Of a stretch of DNA of 64,000 bases, positions 53,699 to 64,000 are shown one piece after another. Position numbers and translations under genes: made by a program. The stretch covers positions 62,001 through 126,000 of the forward strand of contig JAACJM010000146.1 of NCBI GenBank assembly GCA_013368315.1. Reading direction: 5' to 3'. Below the pieces are notes generated by a model that was not told where the DNA came from, made no database searches, and worked only from the letters and a program-made list of their open reading frames with translations. Within the stretch, counting starts at the first letter, position 1. Every line of letters starts with the position of its first letter. This DNA comes from Tetrapyrgos nigripes (taxonomy: Eukaryota > Basidiomycota > Agaricomycetes > Agaricales > Campanellaceae).

Positions 53699-56361
53699 CT
53701 TCAGTCCAGAATACCACTCATAATGCCTTTCCAGAGAGCTCCTCTGGTGGACTAGCGTCATCTTCCTTCCTTTTCCAAGCCTCCTTCAGCCACAGAAGTT
53801 CGTCAATTCTCGCTTTGGTGAGTGATGTTGGCGTTTGGGTCTTCATTACCGCCTCGTTGACTCCACCAGCACCAGGTACTTTCACTCCATCTCCCAGTTG
53901 ATGATACGCAGTTGATGCTGGTAGGCGAAATCAGGCCAACGTCTCCAAGGGAACTGACCACATGTAATCCCAAGCTCCGCTAAAAGTAGAAAAACAATAT
54001 TAAGCCAATAGACAAAGACGAAAGGAATATCTACAACTCACTGATATCTCCCTTCAGCATCACTGAAAGAAAGGCATGCTCGCTGTCACAGTTTGTGACC
54101 TTAGAAGTGGCTTGAACCATGTCCTGGAGAACCTCGCTGGTGTTTGAATCAAAGGTGGCTTTGATATGGTCACAGCTAAGCAGGACCTTGAGATCATGGA
54201 GTTGAGCCCTGATCTGGGCCCCCTATATTCGTCGCCGTGGCCAAACATGACACTTTGTTTCCTGTTGGGGTCAACGACGTAGCCGACAACCCATAGCCCA
54301 CAATTGAGATATGCTTGTTGTGCCTAACAAGTCATTAGCTCTGAACGAATGCCCATGGAAAAATCAACAGCTTACCATGTTTGCCATCGTCTTTGCAGTT
54401 GGCTTAATAGCGGCTTTCATCTGTCCTTGCTTCATCGGGTCTGTTGCATTGTATTGTGTTTGGTACCATGTTTTCAACCACACAAAAGCCTCAGCATATT
54501 GTGTATGGTCATGCCAGTTGTCCCCAAGTACCTCTAACCGCTTGTCTGCCCACTTCTGAGCCAAGAAAGAAGCAGAGTGCACTGACAGATACCATTAGCC
54601 ACTAATAGATAGAAACTAGATACTAAAAGGACTTACCACCGTCCGGAATCTGTCCGTTGTTACCATTTTCTGCTGTCCACCACTTTTCAAAGATGTTGAA
54701 CCAATTTGGGTCCTGAGAGGTAATGACACTGTCTCCGATGGCACAATAGGCTGCTTCGTTGGATATCTCAGCTTCCTCGCAAACTTTCTTGACAGCTGCT
54801 TCGTATGCCGACCTGTGAGAATACAGCTTTGCCATCACTTCAGCAGGTATTGGTCCCCAACGATGACCGGGCTCATCGTTGTCGTTGTCATTGTCCTCAG
54901 CAGTGGTAATGAAGTCGAGGGCTTCATCCTCGGCATTGGCTGGACCGACCTCATCAACACCCTTCCCCTTGGCCTTCCCTTTGCCCTTTGCCTTTGCCTT
55001 TGCCTTTGTCTTTGTCTTTGACTTTGCCTTCTCGATCTCATCCTTGTCCTCATCCTCATTCTTGTTATCATTGTTATCGTCATCGTCATTATCGTCCTTG
55101 GCCTTGTCCTCGTTCCTCTTTTCCTTCCCTTTCCCCATGCTTTTCACAACTGTGGGTGTCTTCTGTGACTCCACTACCCAGCCTTTTCCAACTGTCTCTT
55201 CCTTCTGCTCTCCTGAGCCCTCTTCTCTCATCCACTTCAGTGCCACCTTCCTTGTATGCATTCTGCTCATAGCGATATGATTCTGCTTTTCCACCATCTC
55301 ACCATAATCATCAGACTTGCCCGAATCTACACTCTGCTTGTCGTCATCTTCCTCTACTAACTCCTCTCCAGGAGCCATCACGATGTCAGCTTCAGGAGCA
55401 GGAATAGACTTTGAGGACAAGTTTGGTGATTTGGTAAGATCCCCAGATGTTGAAGGGACGGCACTCAGCACTGTCATCGCTGTAGGTCAGCACTGGTGCA
55501 AGGTAGGCAGATAATCCATTAGACATCTTACACCAGCATTGTGGTCTTCATTGGGCTCCGTAGTCACCTGGTTGATAGCTTCAATCCATTCATGAGGGAG
55601 TTCCCTGGCTGCTGATTTGAAGTTATCAAAAAGTACCTCAGTGATGTTGTTGATGGTGGATGTGGCTTCAACAGCGTAGATCTTGACAAGTTTGATGGCT
55701 TCATCAAAGCTCTCCACAGTAATACCTGAAAATAAGCTTATTAGTTGGAGTTCTGAGGAATCAAGAACAACTACTCACCTTCTCCATTGTAATAGATATG
55801 TTTGCCTGTCCTCAGGCTGTGTGTAGGGAAGGTCTCAGACTGAGCAGTCTCAGTGTTCAGAGGCTCGTTCTTGTCACCTGAGCCATTGGGGACTTTGGGA
55901 GACATGGAGGGCACGAAGGAACATTCTTGGGTTGTCCCAAGTTTCTGGGTCTCATTCTCGTCTTCGTCATCAGAGCTACAGGCAGAACACATCCCAGACT
56001 GAGGACTGTTGGATTCTTGGGAATCAGTGTGAGGACCACTTGGTTCTGTAGCATTGGTATCTGCTGGAGTTTCAGACTCCTGAGGAGGCGGGTGGCGTTC
56101 ATCCATCAGGGTTTCTTTGTTGGGTTGTCCAGCATGCTCTGCAACTTCTCCATCCTCCAATGGCTCTTCAGCCTTATCCACATCTTCATTTTCCTCTTCC
56201 TCTGACTTTTTTGTCCTACAGCCCCGTTTGGTTTTTGGTTTTGCATCCGATTTGGCTCTGGCAGGGGCGGTCTCGGACTTCGAATTTCCACCACGTCTTC
56301 GGGAGGTTGTAGGGAGTGCAAGAGGGGTAACTTTGCCTTTAGATCTGGTCCGAATGTTCAT
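53699..56361 (-). CDS. hypothetical Lys/acid-rich multi-exon gene, 3' end lost
   Basis: Six exons on the minus strand with good sites: 55779-56361, 55532-55725, 54637-55479, 54376-54581, 54043-54323 and 53699-53979. The N-terminus (MNIRTRSKGKVTPLALPTTS) is basic, then acidic and disordered. The third exon has a long Lys/Asp/Glu run. Then come NEAAYCAIGDSVITSQDPNW, QYAEAFVWLKTWYQTQYNAT and VLLSCDHIKATFDSNTSEVL. The last exon has FAYQHQLRIINW and PGAGGVNEAVMKTQ. The Gly/Pro-flanked LRIINW block recalls a lineage-specific agaricomycete family of unknown function. The last donor (GTATGT at 53698) leads into an intron cut by gypsy-2 copy A. A one-base shift near 53888 is also seen. Confidence 0.55.
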
Positions 56362-56683
56362 TGGGTGTGTAATCAGCCTGTAAATTTAACTTGGTTGAAG
56401 TGTCTGTAACTTACATATATGGGAATCTTTACTACACCTCCTGCTGGCACCGGGAATAGTTGAAGATTTTATTGTTCTCCAAATGCGTGGTAACAGCCTT
56501 TGTGCTGGATTTGGTATGTGCATATCTGTCACACTCGACTTCAGAAAATGAACTACACTCACTATCAGCAACTCTCACTCTCATTCTCACCATGCCACCG
56601 AATCAACGGGGCCTTTCCCTTGACCATCCCTACAAACCCTCCCACTACCATACCCCTACTCATGATTTTCTCCAACTTGCGAT

Positions 56684-57330
56684 TCAACCTCCTCGTGCTC
56701 CATCTTTTCTAATACTGAGGGATGAGGCCTTACAAGTGAGATCAACCCTATCATATCGACCCAGCTTGTCCTTTGTCCCAACAGGCCAGTAGGCAATCGA
56801 TTCCATGATGTCGACATTGATACCCTTGGAATCCTCGAGATCCAGTGCAACAAATGCAGCTTCATCTCTCCGTATGAGCAGCTGCTCCTCCACCAGGCTC
56901 TTGATGAGTGGTAGTGCAGCACTGACAGGAGGAATGAAAGGGAGACTCGTCGAGACCAGCTCATGGCTAATTGGCTGTATCTAGACGAAGGTGAGTGCTA
57001 TACTTTGTCGAAGACATGGACTCTAGCTGACTGTCAATAATGGACAGCTTGGACACACTTCGTTGTCTTAAGAGTGATATGAGAAACTGGGACACCAAAG
57101 CTAGTGAGTTTTCCAGTCCTATTAGTCTAAAACATCCTGCTCACCTGTCTCGAGGAGCCGCGCGTATTTGTTGGCTCCAAGTATTGTTGTTGGAGGGCTC
57201 TGGAGCATGACGAGATCCTATTAGGATTGATTAATTAAAATACAATGTACTTAGGTGTAGCTTACTATACGACTCGGAGCAATGTTAACATGATTCTCTC
57301 GCTGAAGACTTTCCACAACCTAGTTTAACG
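56684..57330 (-). CDS. hypothetical minus-strand gene or remnant
   Basis: The main exon (about 56980-56684) reads LIKSLVEEQLLIRRDEAAFV and NVDIMESIAYWPVGTKDKLG and stops at 56684. Upstream pieces, VVESLQRENHVNIAPSRI before a GTAAGC donor near 57262 and DLVMLQSPPTTILGANKYAR before a GTGAGC donor near 57140, look like earlier exons. The start codon was not identified. No family recognised. Confidence 0.4.
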
Positions 57331-57704
57331 TCTTTGTGGACGCTGGTCACATTCTCTTTTTGCGTGTCAGTTGATATTTTCAGCCACCGACGCGACACGT
57401 AGCATCACATGGAATGCACATGTTCAGTTGATGCTCAGTGCTCACACCATTCAGACACTCTATCATTATTTAACTCATATACTGGACTGTATAGAACAGA
57501 TTGTACAACTGCAATATCTGCACCAAGTCCCTCAGTCTCCTTCGATGTTGCTGGCAAATGCTAAGAGTAATGCAGGACACTATTGAGAAGATACGTCGTT
57601 AAATGAGTAGATAGATGAGTTTCACGTAGTGACTTACTCAATAATGTCTGCGCATGGGCATGGCCAGTTCAGATGAAAACTGACTGCAAGCATGCGATCA
57701 GGCA
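57331..57704. other. no gene recognised
   Basis: Short plus frame 57371-57586 without motif. AT-rich spacer. Confidence 0.35.
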
Positions 57705-57870
57705 ACGCCCTCAGCCAAGGCAAGAAGACTTACGACCAAATACCATCATTTGGTACTGGAAAAGTCCTGGATGGGTCTGGGCACTGGCAACCTTGTAAAC
57801 TGACCCCAACGGACGTCTCCAGTGCCAAATGATGGGATTTGGTCGTGAGTCTTGGTGCTTTGGCTGGCGT
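57705..57870. repeat. imperfect inverted repeat, 50-bp arms
   Basis: Arms 57705-57759 and 57819-57870 pair through AGACT.ACGACCAAAT.CCATCATTTGG and GCCAAGGC/GCCAAAGC-type ends. It may be a small MITE or a folded-back duplicate. No target duplication seen. Confidence 0.6.
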
Positions 57871-58123
57871 TATGTAATCTTTTTCATCTTGACTTGTTAC
57901 GGTCATCACCACTGTCTACTGGGCCTCAGGCGTCAGGTACAGTGTCGGTAAGTCTTTCGTCGTTGTTCTGCAGTAGTCTAGTGTAGTCTACCATTCAAGT
58001 ATAGCTTTTTAAGTAGTTTACACCTAAGTAACAAATACAATTTGAGAATGTTGAACCACTTTCATATATGTCAAAGCATTTAAGAAATATGGAAGCTAAT
58101 GGAGAATTCTCTATTTACAGGAA

Positions 58124-59767
58124 ATGTCAGGTACTAGCTCGAAACGCTATCGAAACACCAAGCGAAAGGGAAAGAAGCCAATGCCATTCCTGGATATTGA
58201 AGCCTTTGATGAAGAAGATGAAGACGACGCTGAGTTTGACAATGAAGAGGACCCAGTAGGCAGTGGTGATGACGTTGGAGTGGGCAGCAACCTGGAGGAA
58301 GATGATGGTATGGTATGGCCAAGCAGACATGGTAAGCTTCAGTGTCTCCGTATTTAGTCGAGCAGCTTATTCACTCTCCTTGCTACACTCTTAGGCAACT
58401 ATCGTGACGAGGATGATGAGGAACCCGGACTGGAAGATAGCGTGACTGCTGAACAATACTTTGAGCATCTTGTGACGAAATATATCCAAGGGAATACTCA
58501 AGGGCAGCATCAAGCAGAAAAAACTGCCACCAACAATTTTGAGGCCCTTCCAGGTCTACTTAGGACAAGTTTGCTGAGCATCGAGAACCAGCAGCTATTC
58601 TGGAAGGTCAAAGGCAAGGTAATGTTCATATTAGTATTACTTACTGACCTCAGACTAACCCTTCTTAGGCCGGCTAGGAAACCCAGCTTGTCTTTGATCT
58701 AATGCACTTTGCTATAGACCAAGATTTAGTCAGTTCACAGCCTGGTCCTTCAGAAGTCCTCCACCCTCCTGCAACAGCACCACACATGCTATACCCATAT
58801 CTCAATACCAGTTATGACCACTGCCAGCCATACCGCTGAGCTGTGCTGGGACGTCTAACAATCATCCTGATGACTCTGACTGGAAATCTCAGGCTGTCTC
58901 AGGCTGGGAACGTAAGGCTCTCCAATGCATAGAGAAGATTGGGACCTTTTCCCTCAGTGCTGAGGGTGATATAGCTACCTTGACGGAGGAGCTAACCCAA
59001 GACCTCAGTATCACAGTCCTTCCTCTGTCATGGAGGCAGGCCATCAATGTGACAAGTATGGACCCATTCGAGGCTGACAAGGATCCCTATGCAGGCAAGA
59101 GGCAGTTCAAGGAACAGCACACCCCAGGTCTGCTGAAGTGGATTGACACCCTCAAGTCCGTTGCCTCCACTTCCTCCTCCCCATCTCAACAAATTCCTCA
59201 CCTCTCAAAGGTGTTATCTCCTCAAACACCATCACACCATCACCCACCGCCCACTGAAGTCTTTCCAGCACAGTTTCTGTAGTATCAGGTAGTGTCTACC
59301 TGGAAGCCGAGCTGGGTAGTTATCCTCAGCAGACCGACATAGTTGGATTTCTTCATGGGCATCCTGCTGTCCCTATTGCCTCGGTTGTAAAACAGCGTAA
59401 TGAGGCAGGTGTAAGCCGGTCATGGGTCTCAATGCAACCTCTTACCGCAGTCCAGGTCGGAGAGTTGTTGAGCTGGTGTCCACTGGACATCAAGCCTTCA
59501 CAATGGATCAGGGTAACCAGAGGCCCATATAAAGGAGATACAGCCTTGGTTGTGCAGAGGGTTTTCGATGCTGGACATTGTCGTCTGCTTGTTATGGTGA
59601 CACCTCGCATTCCTGAGGAGAAGGATGATGAAGATGATGACAATGAAGATGAGGAAACTGTATGCTTGTGGATTGTGGACAAAATTATTTCCCACATCTC
59701 GCCACTAATTTTCACTGTCCCGCACCTTTCTAGGCTACTATCAGACTTCCGAAAAATTTCAGCCTAG
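58124..59767 (+). pseudogene. Spt5-like protein with KOW domain, degenerate
   Basis: Spt5 is the NGN/KOW elongation factor that travels with RNA polymerase II. Exon 1 (58124-58331) has the acidic lead (FLDIEAFDEEDEDDAEFDNE). Exon 2 (58395-58618) has SVTAEQYFEHLVTKYIQGN and SIENQQLFWKVKGK. Exon 3, from 58669, meets a TAG after two codons but continues ETQLVFDLMHFAID in frame. Later blocks are QCIEKIGTFSLSAEGDIATL, VYLEAELGSYPQQTDIVGFL (like the end of an NGN domain) and the KOW block SQWIRVTRGPYKGDTALVVQ at about 59500-59560. Several frames are used between 58700 and 59350. The order matches Spt5, but the length is far shorter than true Spt5 (about 1,000 residues). Confidence 0.6.
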
Positions 59768-60324
59768 TGCTCACATTGCCGGATTTGGGTCCTAGATCCC
59801 ACACTTTCATTCAAGGTTTGCTGAACTGCATTGCTCATCTTTCAGGCATCCGCTGCGCACTTCAAGCGTGACGCATGACATACTTTCATTTTCACCACGC
59901 ACATACTTTTATCGTGCGCACTTCTTTCACTTTCACCGCATGTTTTTTTCACTTTCACCAAACTTCTAAGGGGGTATCTTGATTGAGTATCTCATTCCAT
60001 GTTTTCAAAGCTGCCCTATGATCTCATGATTTCAGACCCCCCCGTTCTGAGGGTAGTTTTTTGCGCAGGTCACATGGGGTACCTATTTCGGGGGTCTCAG
60101 GCATGCTTGCCCCCAAAATAGGTACCATTGTAATCATGATGACCTGATTGACTTTGCCTGCAGACTATGCCGTCTATCAGATAGTCATATATTCTTTTAC
60201 TGTTGTCTTTCTTAAAATACTGAGGGACACAAGGCCCAAGGTATATTAGAACTACTAACAAACAACAGAAGTATCAAATGAGAATAAGGCTACGAATTTG
60301 GAGCAAATGAATGAGTTTAAATCT
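59768..60324. other. intergenic with a hairpin
   Basis: Contains CTTTCACTTTCACC-type short repeats at 59880-59965 and a strong hairpin at 60078-60126 (arms GGTACCTATTTCGGGGG and CCCCCAAAATAGGTACC, 16 of 17 paired). The hairpin lies between the plus-strand Spt5-like end and the minus-strand BTB gene end. It could be a shared 3' structure. Confidence 0.5.
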
Positions 60325-61406
60325 CTAGTGCAACATCATCAACTTGTTAGTGATGGCCTGGCAGATGCGACGATAAAATTGGACTGTTCTAATACTAAGA
60401 ATGGTCAACATCTGTGCCCAACACCAAGGATCCATAGCTCTGAATGGGAACTTTTCCAGATGCTCTAGGATTTCAAAGGACATGGCCCATTGACCACCAT
60501 CAGCCTTCAGAAGAGGAGGAAGGACCCTAGCAATATGCTTCCATTCAGAAGTCACTGTGGCGACACACTGTGAATGGCTATCACATTTGAAGGTACCCCA
60601 ATCAGCGTCACCATCATTTGAAAAGCAAGGAGGGTGATGGATAAGCTCATTGATCGTATTAGCAAGAAGGATCCAGTCAATGTCGCACTGCTCAATGGAT
60701 GGGTTTTCTGGTTTCCAACATCAGTCAGGAAATCATTTATAAATACTGTGACATACGCTTGAATACATCCTTGTCTTCAGGCTGGAAGATCACAGGGCCA
60801 GAAACAAATAAACGGCGTACACCATCAAAGACCCAACTTTCCTGTGCATGTAAAACACCAAGAACAATTCTGACATATGGCTGAAGCTCCATTGGATCAA
60901 GAGAATCAATACCACAAATGGCAAAATCGACACCAGGTTCCCAGAACCACATGCTTGAAAGACGTAACACGGCAAGGTAGTAAGATGGGTCTCTCTTTGT
61001 CTGCATGATAATTGAGTCGCTGAGATAGACAGATAGAAGGGTGAGTATATACTATGCCTAAAACACATGAAGTACTCACAGGCCATACATTACATCAAGA
61101 TATGCACCAAATTCTTCTGCAGAAACCCCACCTGGTGGCCCAGCGATATGTAAAGGTTTTGTAATGGAGGAACCCTCACGAGATTCTACTGGCTGATGCA
61201 GATTTAACTCCTGGTAGTCCTTGATAATCTGCACGCAGGGAACCACAAGGTACAAGTGGACCTTAAACTGGACATTTTCGACCTATGCATAGATTAATGA
61301 TCTTATGCTGAGTATACGTGTGAAACATAGCACATACCTGAATGAAAATGTCACCAGTAGGATGGAAAAGTGTGGCATGTTGTCTGATGGGGAGCTGGGA
61401 AGCCAT
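60325..61406 (-). CDS. BTB/POZ domain protein
   Basis: Four exons on the minus strand: 61338-61406, 61080-61282, 60757-61019 and 60325-60690. Met 61406 begins MASQLPIRQHATLFHPTGDI, the usual opening of agaricomycete BTB proteins. Exon 2 has FKVHLYLVVPCVQIIKDYQE and PLHIAGPPGGVSAEEFGAYL. Exon 3 has YYLAVLRLSSMWFWEPGVDF and LQPYVRIVLGVLHAQESWVF. Exon 4 has CDIDWILLANTINELIHHPP, and a Cys/His-containing middle ends LMMLH. Sites are canonical (GTATGT, GTGAGT). BTB domains dimerise or bind cullin-3, but this fungal family has no assigned role. The frame appears intact, about 300 residues. Confidence 0.65.
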
Positions 61407-61582
61407 AGAGACAGACACAAAAAGACAGACTGAAAAGACAAACAATGGTGAAGGAAGAAAGGAAAGGTGTGTTGAACATGAGTTTGACATGCAGCATCTT
61501 TTATAATTAGCCACAGAGTCCATGCGGCATGTGGGGATCTTCCGAAGTAGTATTTGAGCTAACACTGGAGACGTTCAAACAA

Positions 61583-61844
61583 TATGGCTTCTCCGACGCC
61601 TATTCTTCCACCCCTTCCCCCATTTCCAGTCTCAGGACAGTATCCTGAGAAATACTGGTCTTCAAGTATCTATAATGCCTATCAAGAGCTGTCCTCTCTC
61701 TTCAAACCATGCCTCTCGTGTTGTTAGAGAAGAAGCGGACCCAGTTAGGATTTTACTCCATGCTGAGCAGTTGTCTGGGAAAGGGTTGACAATTCTTCTT
61801 ACCTTTGAAGAGTTTGCTAAGGCAGAACATTTACCTATGGCTTG
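61583..61844 (+). pseudogene. short N-terminal exon joined to gypsy-2
   Basis: ATG 61583 opens [20 protein letters not shown] followed by PEKYWSS. The frame closes at about 61727, shortly before gypsy-2 homology begins near 61845. It may be the first exon of a host gene cut by the retroelement fragment. The weak frame 61675-61845 has no motif. Confidence 0.35.
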
Positions 61845-64000
61845 GCTTTGCATTGACTTCTGTGGCCTCAATGCCATCACAAAGAAGGATAGGTATCCGC
61901 TTCTGCTTATTTCCGAGCTTTTAGACACTCCCCAGCACGCGAAAATCTATACCAAGTTGGATCTCCGTCATGCTTACCACTCGGTCTGCATCACCGAAGG
62001 GGATGAATGGAAAACCGCTTTCCGGACCCGCTACGGATCCTTCAAATGGAAAGTGATGCCTTTTGGTCTCAGTAATGCTCCTGCCACTTTTCAGCGATTT
62101 ATCAACGACATCCTCAAGGATCTCCTCAATGTCACAATGTCCTGATCTATTCAGACAATGAGGACCATCAGAAGCATGTTCGCGGAGTATTCCGTCGGCT
62201 CCAAGAGCCCGAAAAATGCTTCTTTTCTGTTGATACCGTGGAGTATCTAGGCTACATTCTCTCCCCCGAAGGGTTAACGATGGATCCTTCTAAAATCCGA
62301 ACTATCCTGGAATGGCCCGTTCCTCAGAAGGTCCGGGATATACAATCTTTCCTAGGTTTCTGTAATTTTTACAGACACCTCATCTTCAATCATTCAGATA
62401 TTGTCGTACCCCTAACCTGTCACACCCGAAAAGCTATCCAGTGGAAATGGACACAGGCATGCCAGGAATCTTTCGATTACCTTAAGCATGCTTTTACTTC
62501 CGCCCCGATCCTTGGTCATTGGGTTCCGAACCAAAAGATCATTGTCAAAACCGACACTTCCGGTTATGCTATCGCCGCAATCTTCTCTCTCCAGTACGAT
62601 TCCGGAGAGATTCATCCCATCGCATTCCATTCACGCACCTTACAATCCGCCGAACTCAATTATGACGTTCATGATAAGGAATTGCTTGCCATTTTTGAAG
62701 CATTCTGAATCTGGCGACACTACTTGGAAGGCTCCGGATCCCCTATCGATGTTGTTACCGATCACAAAAATTTTGGAATATTTTTTGACCACTAAAATTC
62801 TAACACGACGACAAGTCTGATGGTCCAAGTATCTTTCCACTTTCAATCTCATTATCCAATTCCAACCAGGTAAACTAGGTGCAAAACCCGACTCACTCAC
62901 TAGACAATGGGACGTCTACCCAAAAGAGGGGGATAGTGACTACACTAAGGTTAATCCACAGAATTTCCGCCCTGTCTTCACCCAAGAACAGCTTTCCGAA
63001 TCGCTCTGAGCCTCTTTCCTCAAAGGACCGGCACTCCGTGCATCCATTATCATGGATATCCAGAAACTCCATTCCACAATCCGAGAATCCTATGCTTCCA
63101 ATCCGGAATCACAAGCCGGTCTCAAACTAGCTAAGGATTCCTCATCATCCCAATGGAAACTCAATGAATCCAGGTTACTACGCTTGGACGATAGGATATT
63201 CGTTCCTGGTGCTTCCGACCTTAGACTTCAAGTTTTGCGACAGCACCACGACCATTCCCTAGCAGGACACTTCGGACAAAACTGGATGCTTGACCTTATC
63301 TGATGCCACTATACCTGGCCAAAGGTCCGAGAATTCGTTCGGGATTATGTCGCTTCCTGTACGGTTTGTGGTCGCAACAAGCCTTGTCGACATCGTCCTT
63401 ATGGTCTCTTAAAACCACTTCCCGTACGTTCCGTCTGTGGGATTTGATTTCCATGGATTTTATTGAACAACTACTGGATTCCAATGGATACACAGCAATC
63501 CTGGTAATTGTGGACCACGCATCCAAACAGGGAATCTTCATTCCAACTCATGATACCATTACATCGGAACAGCTCGCGGAATTATTTGTTCTTCATGTTT
63601 TTTCTAAGCATGGTGTTCCTAACCATGTCACTTCTGACCACGGTTCCGAATTTGTTTCCCATTTTTTCCGATCCTTAGGAAAAGCTTTGAACATGGAACT
63701 TCACTTCACTTCGGGTTACCACCCGGAAGCTGATGGACAGACAGAGCATACCAATCAGACACTTGAGCAGTACACCCGGATCTATTGTTCTTACCAACAG
63801 GATAATTGGTCTTCCCTACTTCCCATCACTGAGTTCGCTTACAATAATGCTCCGAACGCTTCCACCAGAATCACACCCTTCTTTGCAAATAAAGGGTTTC
63901 ACCCAAACTTAACAGTTCATCCCGACTACAATCTCGCTTCCGAGCGCGCCTGACATTTCGTTGTCAATCTCAAGGAACTTCATGGTTTCCTTCGGGATGA
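61845..64000 (+). mobile_element. Ty3/gypsy family 2, copy B, 5'-truncated, runs off the window
   Basis: Homology to copy A starts inside RT (CTTTGCATTGACTTCTGTGG) and continues through RNase H and a more complete integrase to the end of the window. It lacks the bases for the catalytic YLDD of RT, because a roughly 20-bp deletion sits near 62133. It carries TGA at 62706-62708, 62818-62820, 63007-63009 and 63301-63303 and an indel near 62770. The integrase core keeps MDFIEQLLDSNGYTAI, TSDHGSEFVSHFF and [18 protein letters not shown], the DDE signature. The 3' end lies outside. Confidence 0.85.

Noticed and set aside
54815..55280. Leu/Phe-rich plus-strand ORFs
   Set aside because: Antisense of the Lys/Asp-rich exon of the gene at 53699-56361.
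49141..64000. The two gypsy-2 parts as halves of one element split by an insertion
   Set aside because: They overlap from RT to integrase, so they are two separate copies.

Overview
The window looks like a transposon-rich stretch of a basidiomycete fungus, most likely an agaricomycete. The genes have many short introns of about 50-60 bases with GTRNGT donors and YAG acceptors. The transposon set (Ty3/gypsy chromovirus, hAT, PIF/Harbinger, Tnp2/CACTA, long-TIR TA-inserting element) and the gene families (Spt5-like KOW protein, BTB protein, MLKL-type 4-helix-bundle protein) also fit. No rRNA, tRNA or CRISPR was seen. All family names come from reading motifs; no search was run.

Layout. 1-7.3 kb: a threonine-rich fragment, a minus-strand gene with a duplicated exon, a divergent pair of coiled-coil genes that look like paralogues, and a 1.55-kb long-TIR transposon whose empty site is also in the window. 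7.4-8.8 kb: array 1 of a 22-bp repeat with opposed halves. 9.5-17.05 kb: a full-length chromovirus with 501-bp LTRs differing at one base, a 5-bp target duplication, an apparent self-priming site, a chromodomain and an extra ORF after pol. 17-22 kb: small genes, one behind a perfect 20-bp CACGTG palindrome. 22.3-24.6 kb: a Harbinger-like MITE and array 2 of the same 22-bp repeat. 25-30 kb: gene-poor, with a G-rich minisatellite. 30.4-33.8 kb: a dead hAT element. 34.3-35.7 kb: an intact-looking five-exon 4-helix-bundle gene. 38-44 kb: gene fragments (ABCE1/RLI1, P450), a broken Tnp2 transposase and a non-autonomous hAT-like element with an 8-bp target duplication. 45.3-48.2 kb: a complete but mutated PIF/Harbinger element inside an intron of another gene. 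49.1-53.7 kb and 61.8-64 kb: two truncated copies of a second gypsy family. 53.7-61.4 kb between them: a multi-exon lysine/acid-rich gene, a degenerate Spt5-like gene and a four-exon BTB gene.

A theme is decay by C-to-T change at CpG. The two gypsy-2 copies differ at arginine codons as TGA against CGA, or TGA against CAA, which points to an ancestral CGA hit on either strand. The hAT and Harbinger transposases carry in-frame TGA where the family usually has arginine. The chromovirus carries several stops and frameshifts although its LTRs are almost identical, so it was probably copied by proteins made elsewhere.

Most worth following: the self-priming chromovirus with its extra Cys/His-rich ORF, the pair of 22-bp arrays with opposite internal polarity, the CpG decay signature, and the 4-helix-bundle protein with a repeat-rich N-terminus and a glycine-rich tail.
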